In this document: in pieces, positions 25,798 to 33,709 of the stretch
Numbering within the stretch: the first letter of the stretch is position 1
Layout of the letters: every line of letters begins with the position of its first letter
Assembly: GCA_021647745.1 (NCBI GenBank)
Contig: JAKIUB010000005.1
Coordinates: 1-64,000 of the forward strand
Origin: Paracoccaceae bacterium
Lineage (GTDB): Bacteria; Pseudomonadota; Alphaproteobacteria; Rhodobacterales; Rhodobacteraceae
Reading direction: 5' to 3'
DNA length: 64,000 bases
Notes under the pieces: generated by a model
Seen by the model: only the letters and a program-made list of their open reading frames with translations
The model's database searches: none
Told to the model about the DNA's origin: nothing
Position numbers and translations under genes: made by a program

Positions 25798-27219
25798 CTA
25801 TTTCAGAATTATCTCCGGTCCCATGATACTGTTGGGGAGGGTGATGGAGATCGCCGGAATATAGGTAACCATGATCAGGAAGACAAACAGGATGGCCAGC
25901 CAAGGCAGGGAAGCGCGCACTACCCGCAGCATCGGCATATTGGCCACGCCCGAGGTCACAAACAGGTTTAGCCCCACCGGCGGCGTTATCATTCCTATCT
26001 CCATATTGACCACCATGATGATCCCGAGGTGAATAGGGTCTATCCCCAGCTCGATGGCGATCGGAAATACCAATGGTGCCACAATCACGATCAGCCCGGA
26101 AGGCTCCATAAATTGCCCGCCAATCAGCAAAATGACATTTACGATGATCAGGAACATGATGGCACCAAAACCGGCCGAAAGCATGGCACTCGCGATCTGT
26201 TGCGGAATCTGTTGCTCGGTCAGAACCTGCTTCAGCAACAGCGCGTTGGCAATGATGAACATCAGGGTAATGGTCAGCTTTCCTGCTTCAAACAGGGTAT
26301 CGCGGGTATCGGGGTGGAACCATGCGGTAATCAGGGCCTGTGGGCGCCTGAACAGCGATATCGGCTTGCCGCCCTCGGTTGTTGCCGCCAGCGGGCCCAT
26401 ATCACGATATACAAAACTGGCGATCAGGAAGGCATAAATTGCCGACACCGCCGCCGCTTCTGTCGGGGTAAAGGCACCCGGCTGCCAGTAAGCCCCGTCT
26501 GTAAATGAATACCACGGGTGGCCATAGATGCCGCCCATGATGATAACCATCAAAAACAGCCCCCAAATCGCGTCACGACCGGCATAAAACACTTCGCCCC
26601 AGCCCTTCCATTCGCCTTTGGGCAGGTTTTTGACCCGCGCCACTACATAGATGCCAACCATCAGCATGCTGCCCGCCAAAATACCGGGGATAACACCGGC
26701 GAGGAACATCCGGCCAACGGAAACATCGGTCGCAGAGGCATAGACCACCATCACGATTGAAGGCGGAATAAGGATACCGAGTGTGCCGGCCACCGCGATG
26801 ATACCGGCCGCGAAGTCTTTGTCATATCCGACCTGATGCATACCCGCGATCACGATCGAGCCGATAGCCACCACTGTGGCAGGGCTGGAGCCGGAGAGCG
26901 CTGCAAACATCATACATGCCAGCACCCCCGCAATTGCCAGTCCGCCGCGCAAATGCCCGACCAGCGCGATAGAAAACCGGATGATTCGCCTGGCCACGCC
27001 GCCGGTGCTCATAAAGCTAGATGCAAGGATGAAAAACGGGATCGCCAGCAAGGTATAATGTGCATACATCGCCTGAAACATTGCCTGCCCGACCGAGGCC
27101 AGAGACGCATCCGAATAGAGAAGCTGGAAAATGATCGAACTGAGGCCAAGCGAAATCGCGATTGGCACGCCGAGCATCAAAAGTCCGATAACCATCCCGA
27201 ATAGAATAATAATTTCCAT
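25798..27219 (-). CDS. dctM: TRAP transporter large permease DctM
   Basis: A 473-aa integral membrane protein with roughly 12 hydrophobic segments, the transport subunit of a tripartite ATP-independent periplasmic transporter. Family features include LLAIPFFILASSFMSTGGVA, LSGSSPATVVAIGSI and the duplicated second half (EIGMITPPVGLNLFV). It uses the ion gradient. The gene follows dctQ by 3 bp. Linkage to DctB/DctD points to C4-dicarboxylates. Confidence 0.95.
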   Translation of the reverse strand: MEIIILFGMVIGLLMLGVPIAISLGLSSIIFQLLYSDASLASVGQAMFQAMYAHYTLLAIPFFILASSFMSTGGVARRIIRFSIALVGHLRGGLAIAGVLACMMFAALSGSSPATVVAIGSIVIAGMHQVGYDKDFAAGIIAVAGTLGILIPPSIVMVVYASATDVSVGRMFLAGVIPGILAGSMLMVGIYVVARVKNLPKGEWKGWGEVFYAGRDAIWGLFLMVIIMGGIYGHPWYSFTDGAYWQPGAFTPTEAAAVSAIYAFLIASFVYRDMGPLAATTEGGKPISLFRRPQALITAWFHPDTRDTLFEAGKLTITLMFIIANALLLKQVLTEQQIPQQIASAMLSAGFGAIMFLIIVNVILLIGGQFMEPSGLIVIVAPLVFPIAIELGIDPIHLGIIMVVNMEIGMITPPVGLNLFVTSGVANMPMLRVVRASLPWLAILFVFLIMVTYIPAISITLPNSIMGPEIILK

Positions 27220-27222
27220 GCC

Positions 27223-27939
27223 TTAAGCCTCCTGTGCGGCTTTTGCCGCCGCTTCTTTTACATCGTCTTCAGCCTCGTGGCTGACAATCAGCGTGTCGCG
27301 GGTGCCACGGGCCAGCCCTGCAAATACCTGCACAAGCCGATAAAGCAGCAGCGCCGCGCCAAAAGGCAAAATGAAATAGGGGATAAAGCGCGGTAGCTTG
27401 TCATAGGTCTCGCCTTCGTTCATGGCCGGTTCGATGAAGCGCAGCCAGTCAAGCATCGGCACCCGCTCCATTTCATACCAGCCGCGATAGCTGGTAGCGC
27501 GCATTTCTTCAAAGCCGGACGGAAACCACTTGCCGGTGGTGGCGGGAAGGTTGGCGAAATTGGCATAAAAATCATAACCGGCCTTCAGCAGCAAAAACGC
27601 ATAAACAATGGAAATGGCAGTGGCGAGCATGGCTATTTTGCGCCGCATGGCAGCCCGAAACAGGTTGGTAAGCGAATCTACGCCAAGATGGGCGGTAATC
27701 TTTATGCAGTAGCTCATACCAAAAAGCACGAGCCACGAGAACAGGATAGAGGTGGTCTCCAGCCCCCAGATCAGCCCGCCATTTATGCCGAAATTCTCTT
27801 TCAGATAATTGCCGAAATTGGTGCCGATCGTGTAGCGCAGCACTACGTTAGCAAAGGTTATCATGGTCATTAGCCCGAGAATAACGGCAATCATCGTCTC
27901 CTCGAGGTTATCCATGAAACTTTTCTTTTTGGTATGCAT
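27223..27939 (-). CDS. dctQ: TRAP transporter small permease DctQ
   Basis: A 238-aa membrane protein with four predicted segments (ETMIAVILGLMTMITFANVVLRY; TTSILFSWLVLFGMSYCIK; ATAISIVYAFLLLKAGYDF; FIPYFILPFGAALLLYRLV). It pairs with DctM. A long extracytoplasmic insert between segments 3 and 4 makes it larger than many DctQ proteins. ATG27939 has GGGGAGGG upstream. The C-terminus is an acidic/Ala-rich tail. Confidence 0.92.
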   Translation of the reverse strand: MHTKKKSFMDNLEETMIAVILGLMTMITFANVVLRYTIGTNFGNYLKENFGINGGLIWGLETTSILFSWLVLFGMSYCIKITAHLGVDSLTNLFRAAMRRKIAMLATAISIVYAFLLLKAGYDFYANFANLPATTGKWFPSGFEEMRATSYRGWYEMERVPMLDWLRFIEPAMNEGETYDKLPRFIPYFILPFGAALLLYRLVQVFAGLARGTRDTLIVSHEAEDDVKEAAAKAAQEA

Positions 27940-27959
27940 GCTACCCTCCCCTGATAAAA

Positions 27960-27987
27960 GTGCCGCCAGCTTGGATGCTGGCGGCAC
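27960..27987 (-). terminator. Strong stem-loop between dctP and dctQ
   Basis: Perfect 11-bp arms GTGCCGCCAGC (27960-27970) and GCTGGCGGCAC (27977-27987) enclose 6 nt. On the minus strand the stem is followed at once by TTTT. Placed directly after the dctP stop and before dctQ, it should act as a partial terminator or 3' stabiliser, giving more binding protein than permease. Confidence 0.75.
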
Positions 27988-27994
27988 GGTGGTC

Positions 27995-29002
27995 TTAGTA
28001 GCGCGCGTTGATCTCTTGCGCTGCGGCGATGTTTTCAACGCCCACGTCGCCTTCAAACTGCGCCCAAACCGGCTTCATCGCGTCAACCCATGCCTGACGT
28101 TGCTCGGGTGTCAGTGCGCGAACAATGCCACCCGCGTCAATAACTGCCTGCTTGGCTTCTTCGTTTACCGCGGTGGCTTCTGCATTGCGGGTTGCAGTCA
28201 CTTCACGCAAAATGGTCAGGAACTGGTCGCGCACGGCTGGCTCCAGCCCGTCTAGCCATTCGGTCGAGGTTACCACGAGATAGTCAATGATACCGTGGTT
28301 GGTTTCGGTTATCCCGTCCTGCACCTCGAAGAACTTTTTGCCATAGATGTTGGACCAGGTATTCTCCTGCCCATCAACCACACCGGTTTGCAGCGCGCCG
28401 TAAACCTCGGAAAAGGCCATCGGCTGTGGAATGGCGCCCAGCGCTTCCATTTGTGCAACCAGCACATCGGATGTCTGCACACGGAATTTCAGGCCTTCGG
28501 CGTCAGACGGCTCGATCAGCGGCACATTGGCCGAGAAATTTTTCATGCCATTGTGCCAGAATTCAAGGCCCATCAGCCCACGGCGTGCCATGGAAGATTT
28601 CATGGTTTGCCCGGCTTCCGAGCTTTGGAACTCGTCTACCGCATCGATATTGGCAAACATAAACGGCAGGTCGAAAATACGGAACTGCTTGGTGAAGGCT
28701 TCAAACTTGGACAGGCTCGGTGCGGCAAGCTGCACATCGCCCTGAAGCATCGCTTCCAGCACCTGATTGTCATTATAAAGCGTGGAGTTGGGGTAAACCT
28801 CCATACAGGCCACACCGTCCATTTCGGCATTGACCCGCTCGGCCAGCAAGCTGGCGGCGATACCTTTGGGGTGGCGGTCGGAATTGGTCACGTGGGCAAA
28901 TTTGATAACAATTTCGCCATCGTCACAGGCTTCTTGCGCAAATGCGGTATTTGCGGTGATCGTGGTGGCGGCTAGCACGGCAGCCATAGTCAGAAAACGC
29001 AT
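27995..29002 (-). CDS. dctP: TRAP transporter substrate-binding protein DctP
   Basis: A 335-aa periplasmic protein with Sec signal MRFLTMAAVLAATTITANTAFAQ. DctP-family features: IKFAHVTNSDRHPKG, LAERVNAEMDG, EVYPNSTLYNDNQVLEAML, FRVQTSDVLVAQMEALGA with the carboxylate-binding Arg region, and GALQTGVVDGQENT. The arrangement with dctBD suggests succinate, malate or fumarate as ligand. The two cysteines near the mature N-terminus (EACDDG and VACME) may form a disulfide. Confidence 0.94.
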   Translation of the reverse strand: MRFLTMAAVLAATTITANTAFAQEACDDGEIVIKFAHVTNSDRHPKGIAASLLAERVNAEMDGVACMEVYPNSTLYNDNQVLEAMLQGDVQLAAPSLSKFEAFTKQFRIFDLPFMFANIDAVDEFQSSEAGQTMKSSMARRGLMGLEFWHNGMKNFSANVPLIEPSDAEGLKFRVQTSDVLVAQMEALGAIPQPMAFSEVYGALQTGVVDGQENTWSNIYGKKFFEVQDGITETNHGIIDYLVVTSTEWLDGLEPAVRDQFLTILREVTATRNAEATAVNEEAKQAVIDAGGIVRALTPEQRQAWVDAMKPVWAQFEGDVGVENIAAAQEINARY

Positions 29003-29084
29003 AATGTTCCTCCCAGAACGTGGTTAAGCCGCTTTTCGCAGCATGTAACGTATTGAAGCATGATTTTGCCAAAGAGGAAGAAAA

Positions 29085-29113
29085 AATATAAACTTTTTGT
29101 GAGTCCTGAAAAA
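29085..29113 (-). promoter_or_regulatory. Tentative sigma-70-type promoter of dctPQM
   Basis: On the minus strand TATATT (plus AATATA at 29085-29090) is preceded 17 bp upstream by TTTTTC, a weak -35. No standard -24/-12 element is found in the interval. The fit is weak on its own but agrees with a DctD that lacks the sigma-54 contact loop. Confidence 0.3.
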
Positions 29114-29187
29114 CCAAGCTATTACCGCATGTTAGGGGAGTTTAACATGGTGAGTCCGTGCGGGAATCGTGACTCCGAATATGTCGC

Positions 29188-29207
29188 TTGTGCGAAAACT
29201 CGCACAA
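29188..29207. promoter_or_regulatory. DctD-type upstream activator dyad
   Basis: Perfect 8-bp arms TTGTGCGA (29188-29195) and TCGCACAA (29200-29207) with an AAAC spacer, located 1 bp past the dctD stop and about 186 bp before the dctP start. TGTGCG-N-CGCACA symmetry resembles known rhizobial DctD binding sites. The distance to the proposed promoter is typical of an enhancer. Confidence 0.65.
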
Positions 29208-29208
29208 A

Positions 29209-30474
29209 TCAGCGAAAATTAGCCGGATCAATCCTCAAGCGCTTCATCTTGTCATAAAGGGTTTTTCGCGGAATACCGAGCGCTGCGCTGACCTCGGATA
29301 TCCGGCTGGCATGTTGTTGCAGGGCTTCCTCGATCAGGTGTTTCTCAAGGCGCTCCAGTGCTTGCGCAAGGGTGGTTTTTTCGGGGTTGTTGCCATCACT
29401 TAGCCCCATCGCCAGCCGCGCAGCGTGGTTTTTCAGCTCGCGCATATTGCCCGGCCAGCTATGGGCCAACAGGCTGGAAAGCTGGAAGTCAGCGGGCAGA
29501 CTACCGCCCTCTGTCGCCAGAAAGTGGCCAAACAGCAGGCCGGTATCCTCTGGTCGCTCACGCAGGGGCGGAATATTTATGCGCGCAACATCAAGCCGGA
29601 AAAACAGATCGCGCCTGAAGCGCCCTGCCGAAACCATATCCGGCAGGTTTTCATGGCTGGCGGCCAGCACGCGGATATTGAGCTTTTGTGGTTGGCCAAG
29701 CCGGTCTTCCACCACCCGCTCCTCCAGTATTCGCAGCAGGTTCACTTGTTGATCCAACGGCATCGCACCGATTTCATCCAGAAACAATGTGCCACCATCA
29801 GCGCGCTCAAAAGCTCCCTTGCGGGCCGCATCGCCAAACAGCACAGCGCCGGTCAGCCCTTCGGTCAGCATGCCGCAATTAACAGCGATAAATGGCGTGT
29901 TGCCGTTGGAAAGCTGGTGGATAACCCGCGCGGCCAGCTCCTTTCCAACACCTGTTTCGCCAGTGATCAGGGCATCCGAGCCGGCATTGGCCACCACCCT
30001 GAGCTGGCGGCGCAGGTTTTGTGTGGTCTCCGATTGCCCGATTACCAGCCGCTCGGCCGCGTCTTTGGCCACCAGCCTAGCCCTGAGTGCCCGGTTTTCA
30101 AGCACGGTTTCGCGGAGATTGCAGGCGCGGGCCACCACCTCCAGCAAGCGCTCGTTACTCACCGGCTTTTCAAGGAAATTAAACGCGCCGGCCTCCATTG
30201 CCCGCACCGCCATCGGCACATCGCCCTCGCCGGTGATCAGGGTTACCGGCAGGTCTTTATCCACCTGTCGGCAGCGTATCAGCAGGGCAAACCCGTCTTT
30301 GCCGGGCATGCGAACATCGCTTAGCACCACCCCGGAAAAACCGGGCGTGATATGGTCAGCTGCCGCAATATAAGACCCCGCCAAAATAACATTATAGCCC
30401 GCCAGCTCCAGCGTTTGGCCAAGCGCCTCACGCACCTCCCGGTCATCATCTACCAGCAGAATACTCAGGTTCAT
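29209..30474 (-). CDS. dctD: DctD-like response regulator lacking the GAFTGA loop
   Basis: A 421-aa NtrC-family protein. Receiver domain about 1-118 with phospho-acceptor D53 and K103. AAA+ domain about 144-365 with Walker A GETGVGKE (172-179), Walker B GGTLFLDE (227-234) and FRRDLFFRL. Fis-type HTH at the C-terminus (SRISEVSAALGIPRKTLYDK). Where bacterial enhancer-binding proteins have ELFG...GAFTGA...RFE, this one reads VLFGDAARKGAFERADGG, so the sigma-54-contacting loop, about 10-12 residues, is gone. It overlaps dctB by ATGA. It should control the adjacent dctPQM, but probably not through sigma-54. Confidence 0.9.
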   Translation of the reverse strand: MNLSILLVDDDREVREALGQTLELAGYNVILAGSYIAAADHITPGFSGVVLSDVRMPGKDGFALLIRCRQVDKDLPVTLITGEGDVPMAVRAMEAGAFNFLEKPVSNERLLEVVARACNLRETVLENRALRARLVAKDAAERLVIGQSETTQNLRRQLRVVANAGSDALITGETGVGKELAARVIHQLSNGNTPFIAVNCGMLTEGLTGAVLFGDAARKGAFERADGGTLFLDEIGAMPLDQQVNLLRILEERVVEDRLGQPQKLNIRVLAASHENLPDMVSAGRFRRDLFFRLDVARINIPPLRERPEDTGLLFGHFLATEGGSLPADFQLSSLLAHSWPGNMRELKNHAARLAMGLSDGNNPEKTTLAQALERLEKHLIEEALQQHASRISEVSAALGIPRKTLYDKMKRLRIDPANFR

Positions 30475-32204
30475 TTTTGTGCTCCTTTGGGTAGGGCTAC
30501 GGTAAATACTGCCCCGCCATCGGGGTGGTTCTCTCCCTTTATATCGCCGCCGAAGCTTTGCACAATCCCGTACGAGATCGACAACCCAAGCCCCATGCCA
30601 TCATCTATACCATCGGCTTTATTCGGTGTTTTTGTTGTGTAAAACGGCTCGAATATCTTTTCGGGGGCTTCCAGGCCAGGCCCGCTGTCGCGCAGTACGA
30701 TCCGGGCGGATTCGGGGCTGTCCGATATGGTAATGTTGATCCGTTTTTGCGTGGATTCCGCCATGGCATCGACTGCGTTCGAGATCAGGTTCAGCACCAC
30801 CTGTTGCAAGCGGATCGCCCCGCCCTTGGCGATAATCTCGGTTTTTGGCCGTTGCCAGCCCAGTGTAACCCCCTCGCTGCGCAGGCGGGCCGCGGCAATT
30901 TCGATCGCATCCTCCACCGCACGGCCCAGCGCAACATCTCCCACGCCCTCGCCTTCTTTTCTGGAGAAGGCACGCAGATTCTTGATGATGCGCGCCATGC
31001 GGTTGGTGAGGTCCGCGATGCGACCAAGGTTTTTATCGGCTTTTTCCACTTGCCCACGCGCCAAAAATACCTGCGCATTTTCGGAAAAAGACCGGATCGC
31101 AGCGAGGGGCTGGTTCAGCTCGTGGCTGATGCCCGCCGCCATCTGCCCCAACGCCGAAAGCTTACCTGCCTGCACAAGATCATCCTGTGCGCGGCGCAGT
31201 TGCGCGGTGCGTTTTTCCACCCGCGCTTCAAGTTGGGCATTGGCTTCCTGTCGCAGCACCAATTGCCGGGCCAATGCCGAGCGGCGTAAATATAGCCCCC
31301 AGAGCAAGGCGCCAAACAGCCCGAGCAGCGCCGCCACCAGCCCCGCCCTCAACTGCGCGGCCTCAATGGCGGGGCGTATATCTGTGAGAATATAGGCATC
31401 CATCCCGATCACCGGCAGCGGCTGGGTTTCGAGCAAGGCTTTGGCGGGCAGGTTCCGGCCCTTTCCGCCATTCCAGATCCTGTAGCCAAACTGGTTGGTC
31501 TCCTGCGGATCGGGAAGGGCTTCAAGCCGCATATTGCCGTATCTGACAGCGCTGGCAGCGGGCACAGGTGCCCCGAGGTAGCGCAGCAACAGCTCGGAGC
31601 GGTTCGAAATAAACACCACGTTGTTTTCATCAACAAAAAACACGGTTTCGGGGTCGCCGCGCCAGTGCAGCTCAAGGTTTTCCAGATCGGCCTTTACTAC
31701 AAGCGCGCCGACAATCCGGCTCTGCGTGTCTCTGACCGGGCTGGCAAAGGTGAAGCCGCGCGGGGTGTCGATACGCTCCTGCAAGTGATAAAATCCGAGC
31801 GCGCCGTTCATGGCTCGTACGAAATCCGGTCGTCCTTCGAGGCTTCTGCCAAGGTAGCTCTGCGCGGTATCAAAGGCCGAATCTGCCACCACCTTGCCCG
31901 CGGCATCGACCAGCGAAATATTCAATGACCCGGTCATATCCGCCAGTTGTCGCAAGCGCGGGTTTATCCGCGTCGGAGTGCTCCCTTCGAGGGCAGCCAG
32001 AAATGCACCATCCTTGACAAGGATCACCGGCAGCATCCGGTAGCGCTCCAGCCGTCCGGTCAGCCGGTCTGCCGCCAGCGAGAGGCTGGCCTGTGCCGAT
32101 AGCGAATGCTGGCGCAGCGCCTCGCGGTAGGAAAGTTGCCACACCGCAAAAACCAGCCCCGCCGCAAAGGCGAGGTAGAGAGATATATAAGGAATCAGGC
32201 GCAT
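30471..32204 (-). CDS. dctB: C4-dicarboxylate sensor kinase DctB
   Basis: A 577-aa membrane sensor kinase. TM1 near residues 5-23, a large periplasmic double-PAS sensor region (about 25-275, with LADMTGSLNISLVDAAGKVVADSA and FASPVRDTQSRIVGALVVKADL), TM2 near 285-305, then a coiled-coil linker. Catalytic boxes: H in GISHELNQPLAAIRSF, N in LISNAVDAMAES, G1 DSGPGL, G2 GMGLGLSIS. It phosphorylates DctD, with which its end overlaps. Confidence 0.94.
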   Translation of the reverse strand: MRLIPYISLYLAFAAGLVFAVWQLSYREALRQHSLSAQASLSLAADRLTGRLERYRMLPVILVKDGAFLAALEGSTPTRINPRLRQLADMTGSLNISLVDAAGKVVADSAFDTAQSYLGRSLEGRPDFVRAMNGALGFYHLQERIDTPRGFTFASPVRDTQSRIVGALVVKADLENLELHWRGDPETVFFVDENNVVFISNRSELLLRYLGAPVPAASAVRYGNMRLEALPDPQETNQFGYRIWNGGKGRNLPAKALLETQPLPVIGMDAYILTDIRPAIEAAQLRAGLVAALLGLFGALLWGLYLRRSALARQLVLRQEANAQLEARVEKRTAQLRRAQDDLVQAGKLSALGQMAAGISHELNQPLAAIRSFSENAQVFLARGQVEKADKNLGRIADLTNRMARIIKNLRAFSRKEGEGVGDVALGRAVEDAIEIAAARLRSEGVTLGWQRPKTEIIAKGGAIRLQQVVLNLISNAVDAMAESTQKRINITISDSPESARIVLRDSGPGLEAPEKIFEPFYTTKTPNKADGIDDGMGLGLSISYGIVQSFGGDIKGENHPDGGAVFTVALPKGAQK

Positions 32205-32216
32205 GGGCGCCTGTGC

Positions 32217-32816
32217 CTAGGCGCGTGCCAGAAAAGCGGTGAGCGCGCCGACATCGCCACGCTGCGCCTCCAGCAATGCCCGCATTTCCGAGCGCTCGGT
32301 GCTGACCAGCTGAATGCCCTCGATGATCAGATCAACCAGCTTGGTCTGCCCGGAACCGTCAGAAACCTGCCAGTCCAGTGCAAAGGGCGACTGCCCGGGC
32401 TGGCGCACCTGCGAATAGACCAGAACCCCCTTGCGCCCCCCGAGATTGTTCGTGCGGATAATCTCGATGCTCGCCCCTCGATACCCGCGAAACTGCCGGC
32501 CATATTTACTGGACAGATAGTTTCCATACGCGTCCGAAAACGCCTGCTTCTGGCGTGCGCCAAGACTGCGATAAGGCGGGCCAAGCACCCTTTGGGCGAT
32601 ATTGTTTATATCGGCATAAGAGGTAAAAACCTGTTTGAAGCGCCGCAATATCTGGGCTTCCGACTGGTTGGAATTGATGATCTCGAGCACATCGTCAATG
32701 ACCCGCTGGACATAGGAAGAGGCCGTGGCCTCGCTCTGGCCAAGTGCTGGCAGGGGCAGCAAAGCCGCCGCCGCGCCGGCCATTACCATTCGGCGGTTGG
32801 GGTTAGTCAAAGGCAT
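32217..32816 (-). CDS. mlaC: MlaC-family phospholipid-binding protein
   Basis: A 199-aa periplasmic protein with signal peptide RRMVMAGAAAALLPLPALGQ. The MlaC/Ttg2D fold is indicated by YVQRVIDDVLEIIN, FKQVFTSYADINNIAQRVLG and DLIIEGIQLVSTERSEM. In the Mla system it ferries phospholipid between the outer-membrane MlaA complex and the inner-membrane MlaFEDB transporter. The mlaFED genes are not nearby. The start overlaps mlaA by 14 bp. Confidence 0.9.
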   Translation of the reverse strand: MPLTNPNRRMVMAGAAAALLPLPALGQSEATASSYVQRVIDDVLEIINSNQSEAQILRRFKQVFTSYADINNIAQRVLGPPYRSLGARQKQAFSDAYGNYLSSKYGRQFRGYRGASIEIIRTNNLGGRKGVLVYSQVRQPGQSPFALDWQVSDGSGQTKLVDLIIEGIQLVSTERSEMRALLEAQRGDVGALTAFLARA

Positions 32817-33549
32817 AGGGATCCTCCAGATCTTCGAACACTGCTTCACCTGATACAGCGTAACGTTTGTTTTGCATATAGGTAAGCCGCTGGGCAGCAT
32901 AGCTGTCGGCGGATTCATACAAAAGCACGGAAATAAGGTCATCATAGGTATTGCGCTTGCCGATCAGATTGACCCCGCGCAGCGCTAGCAGATAATAGGC
33001 CTGCTCCTTGGTAACGATATAGTTTAGCGGGTTGATTGCCAGATCCACCGCGACCCCGACCGAAGCGCGCACCGTGCTCGGCCCGAGAATCGGCAGCTCC
33101 AGATAAGGGCCTTCACTCACCCCCCAAACACCGAGGGTCTCGCCAAAATCGGTCGGATCGTCAAATATGCCCATCCCGGCTGCCGGATCAAACAGGCCGG
33201 CAATCCCGAGGGTCGAATTGAGCAAAAACCGTGTCAGTGTGGTGCTGGCCCCGTCGCCGTTGCCTTGCAGCAGGTGGTTGATAAAGGCGTTGGGCTGCCC
33301 GAGATTGCTCGCGGTATTATCGACAATCATCTGGATATCTTCGGGCACAAACGCGCCATACACCGTCGCCACCGGCCCGACCACAGCGGTATCAATCATT
33401 TTGTTGAATTCATGGACCGCGCGGTTGCTGCTCTCGAAAGGATCAAAAATTTCGCCCTCGGCCAGGTTTTGGCTACCCACACAGCCGCCAAGAGAAAGGA
33501 GAAGCGCCGAGGCAATCAGACGGTTGAAAAGTTTTGATTTTACGTTCAT
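32803..33549 (-). CDS. mlaA: MlaA (VacJ) outer-membrane lipoprotein
   Basis: A 248-aa lipoprotein. Signal peptide with lipobox LSLGGC. MlaA signatures: FDPFESSNRAVHEFNKMID, RFLLNSTLGIAGLFDPA, DFGETLGVWGVSEGPYLELP and LPILGPSTVRASVG. It removes mislocalised phospholipid from the outer leaflet and passes it to MlaC, encoded directly downstream. Confidence 0.95.
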   Translation of the reverse strand: MNVKSKLFNRLIASALLLSLGGCVGSQNLAEGEIFDPFESSNRAVHEFNKMIDTAVVGPVATVYGAFVPEDIQMIVDNTASNLGQPNAFINHLLQGNGDGASTTLTRFLLNSTLGIAGLFDPAAGMGIFDDPTDFGETLGVWGVSEGPYLELPILGPSTVRASVGVAVDLAINPLNYIVTKEQAYYLLALRGVNLIGKRNTYDDLISVLLYESADSYAAQRLTYMQNKRYAVSGEAVFEDLEDPYAFD

Positions 33550-33658
33550 ACCTGATTTCCGTAAAGGATGCCTTGAAATAATTAGCCTATAGTGACTATA
33601 CGGGAGATGCTACCAGATAGTCCTGCCTGATTGAAAGGCCAAATATAAATACAAGCGC

Positions 33659-33702
33659 CCCGTCGCCGACAAAAACAGAGCCCGTCGCCGACAAAAACAG
33701 AG
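33659..33702. repeat. 22-bp perfect tandem duplication before the T1SS ATPase gene
   Basis: Two identical 22-bp units beginning CCCGTCGCCGAC and ending AAACAGAG (33659-33680 and 33681-33702), directly in front of the ribosome site and ATG33710. The second copy supplies the GAG of the Shine-Dalgarno. The duplication alters spacing between any upstream promoter and the gene. Confidence 0.9.
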
Positions 33703-33709
33703 GTAGTGA

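Noticed and set aside
29058..29070. Sigma-54 -24/-12 promoter for dctP (minus strand GG...GC)
   Set aside because: TTGGCA and ATGCTT are present, but GG and GC are separated by 9 bp and not 10, which normally abolishes function.
29425..30324. A 299-aa plus-strand frame
   Set aside because: It is the antisense shadow of dctD and shows no family features.
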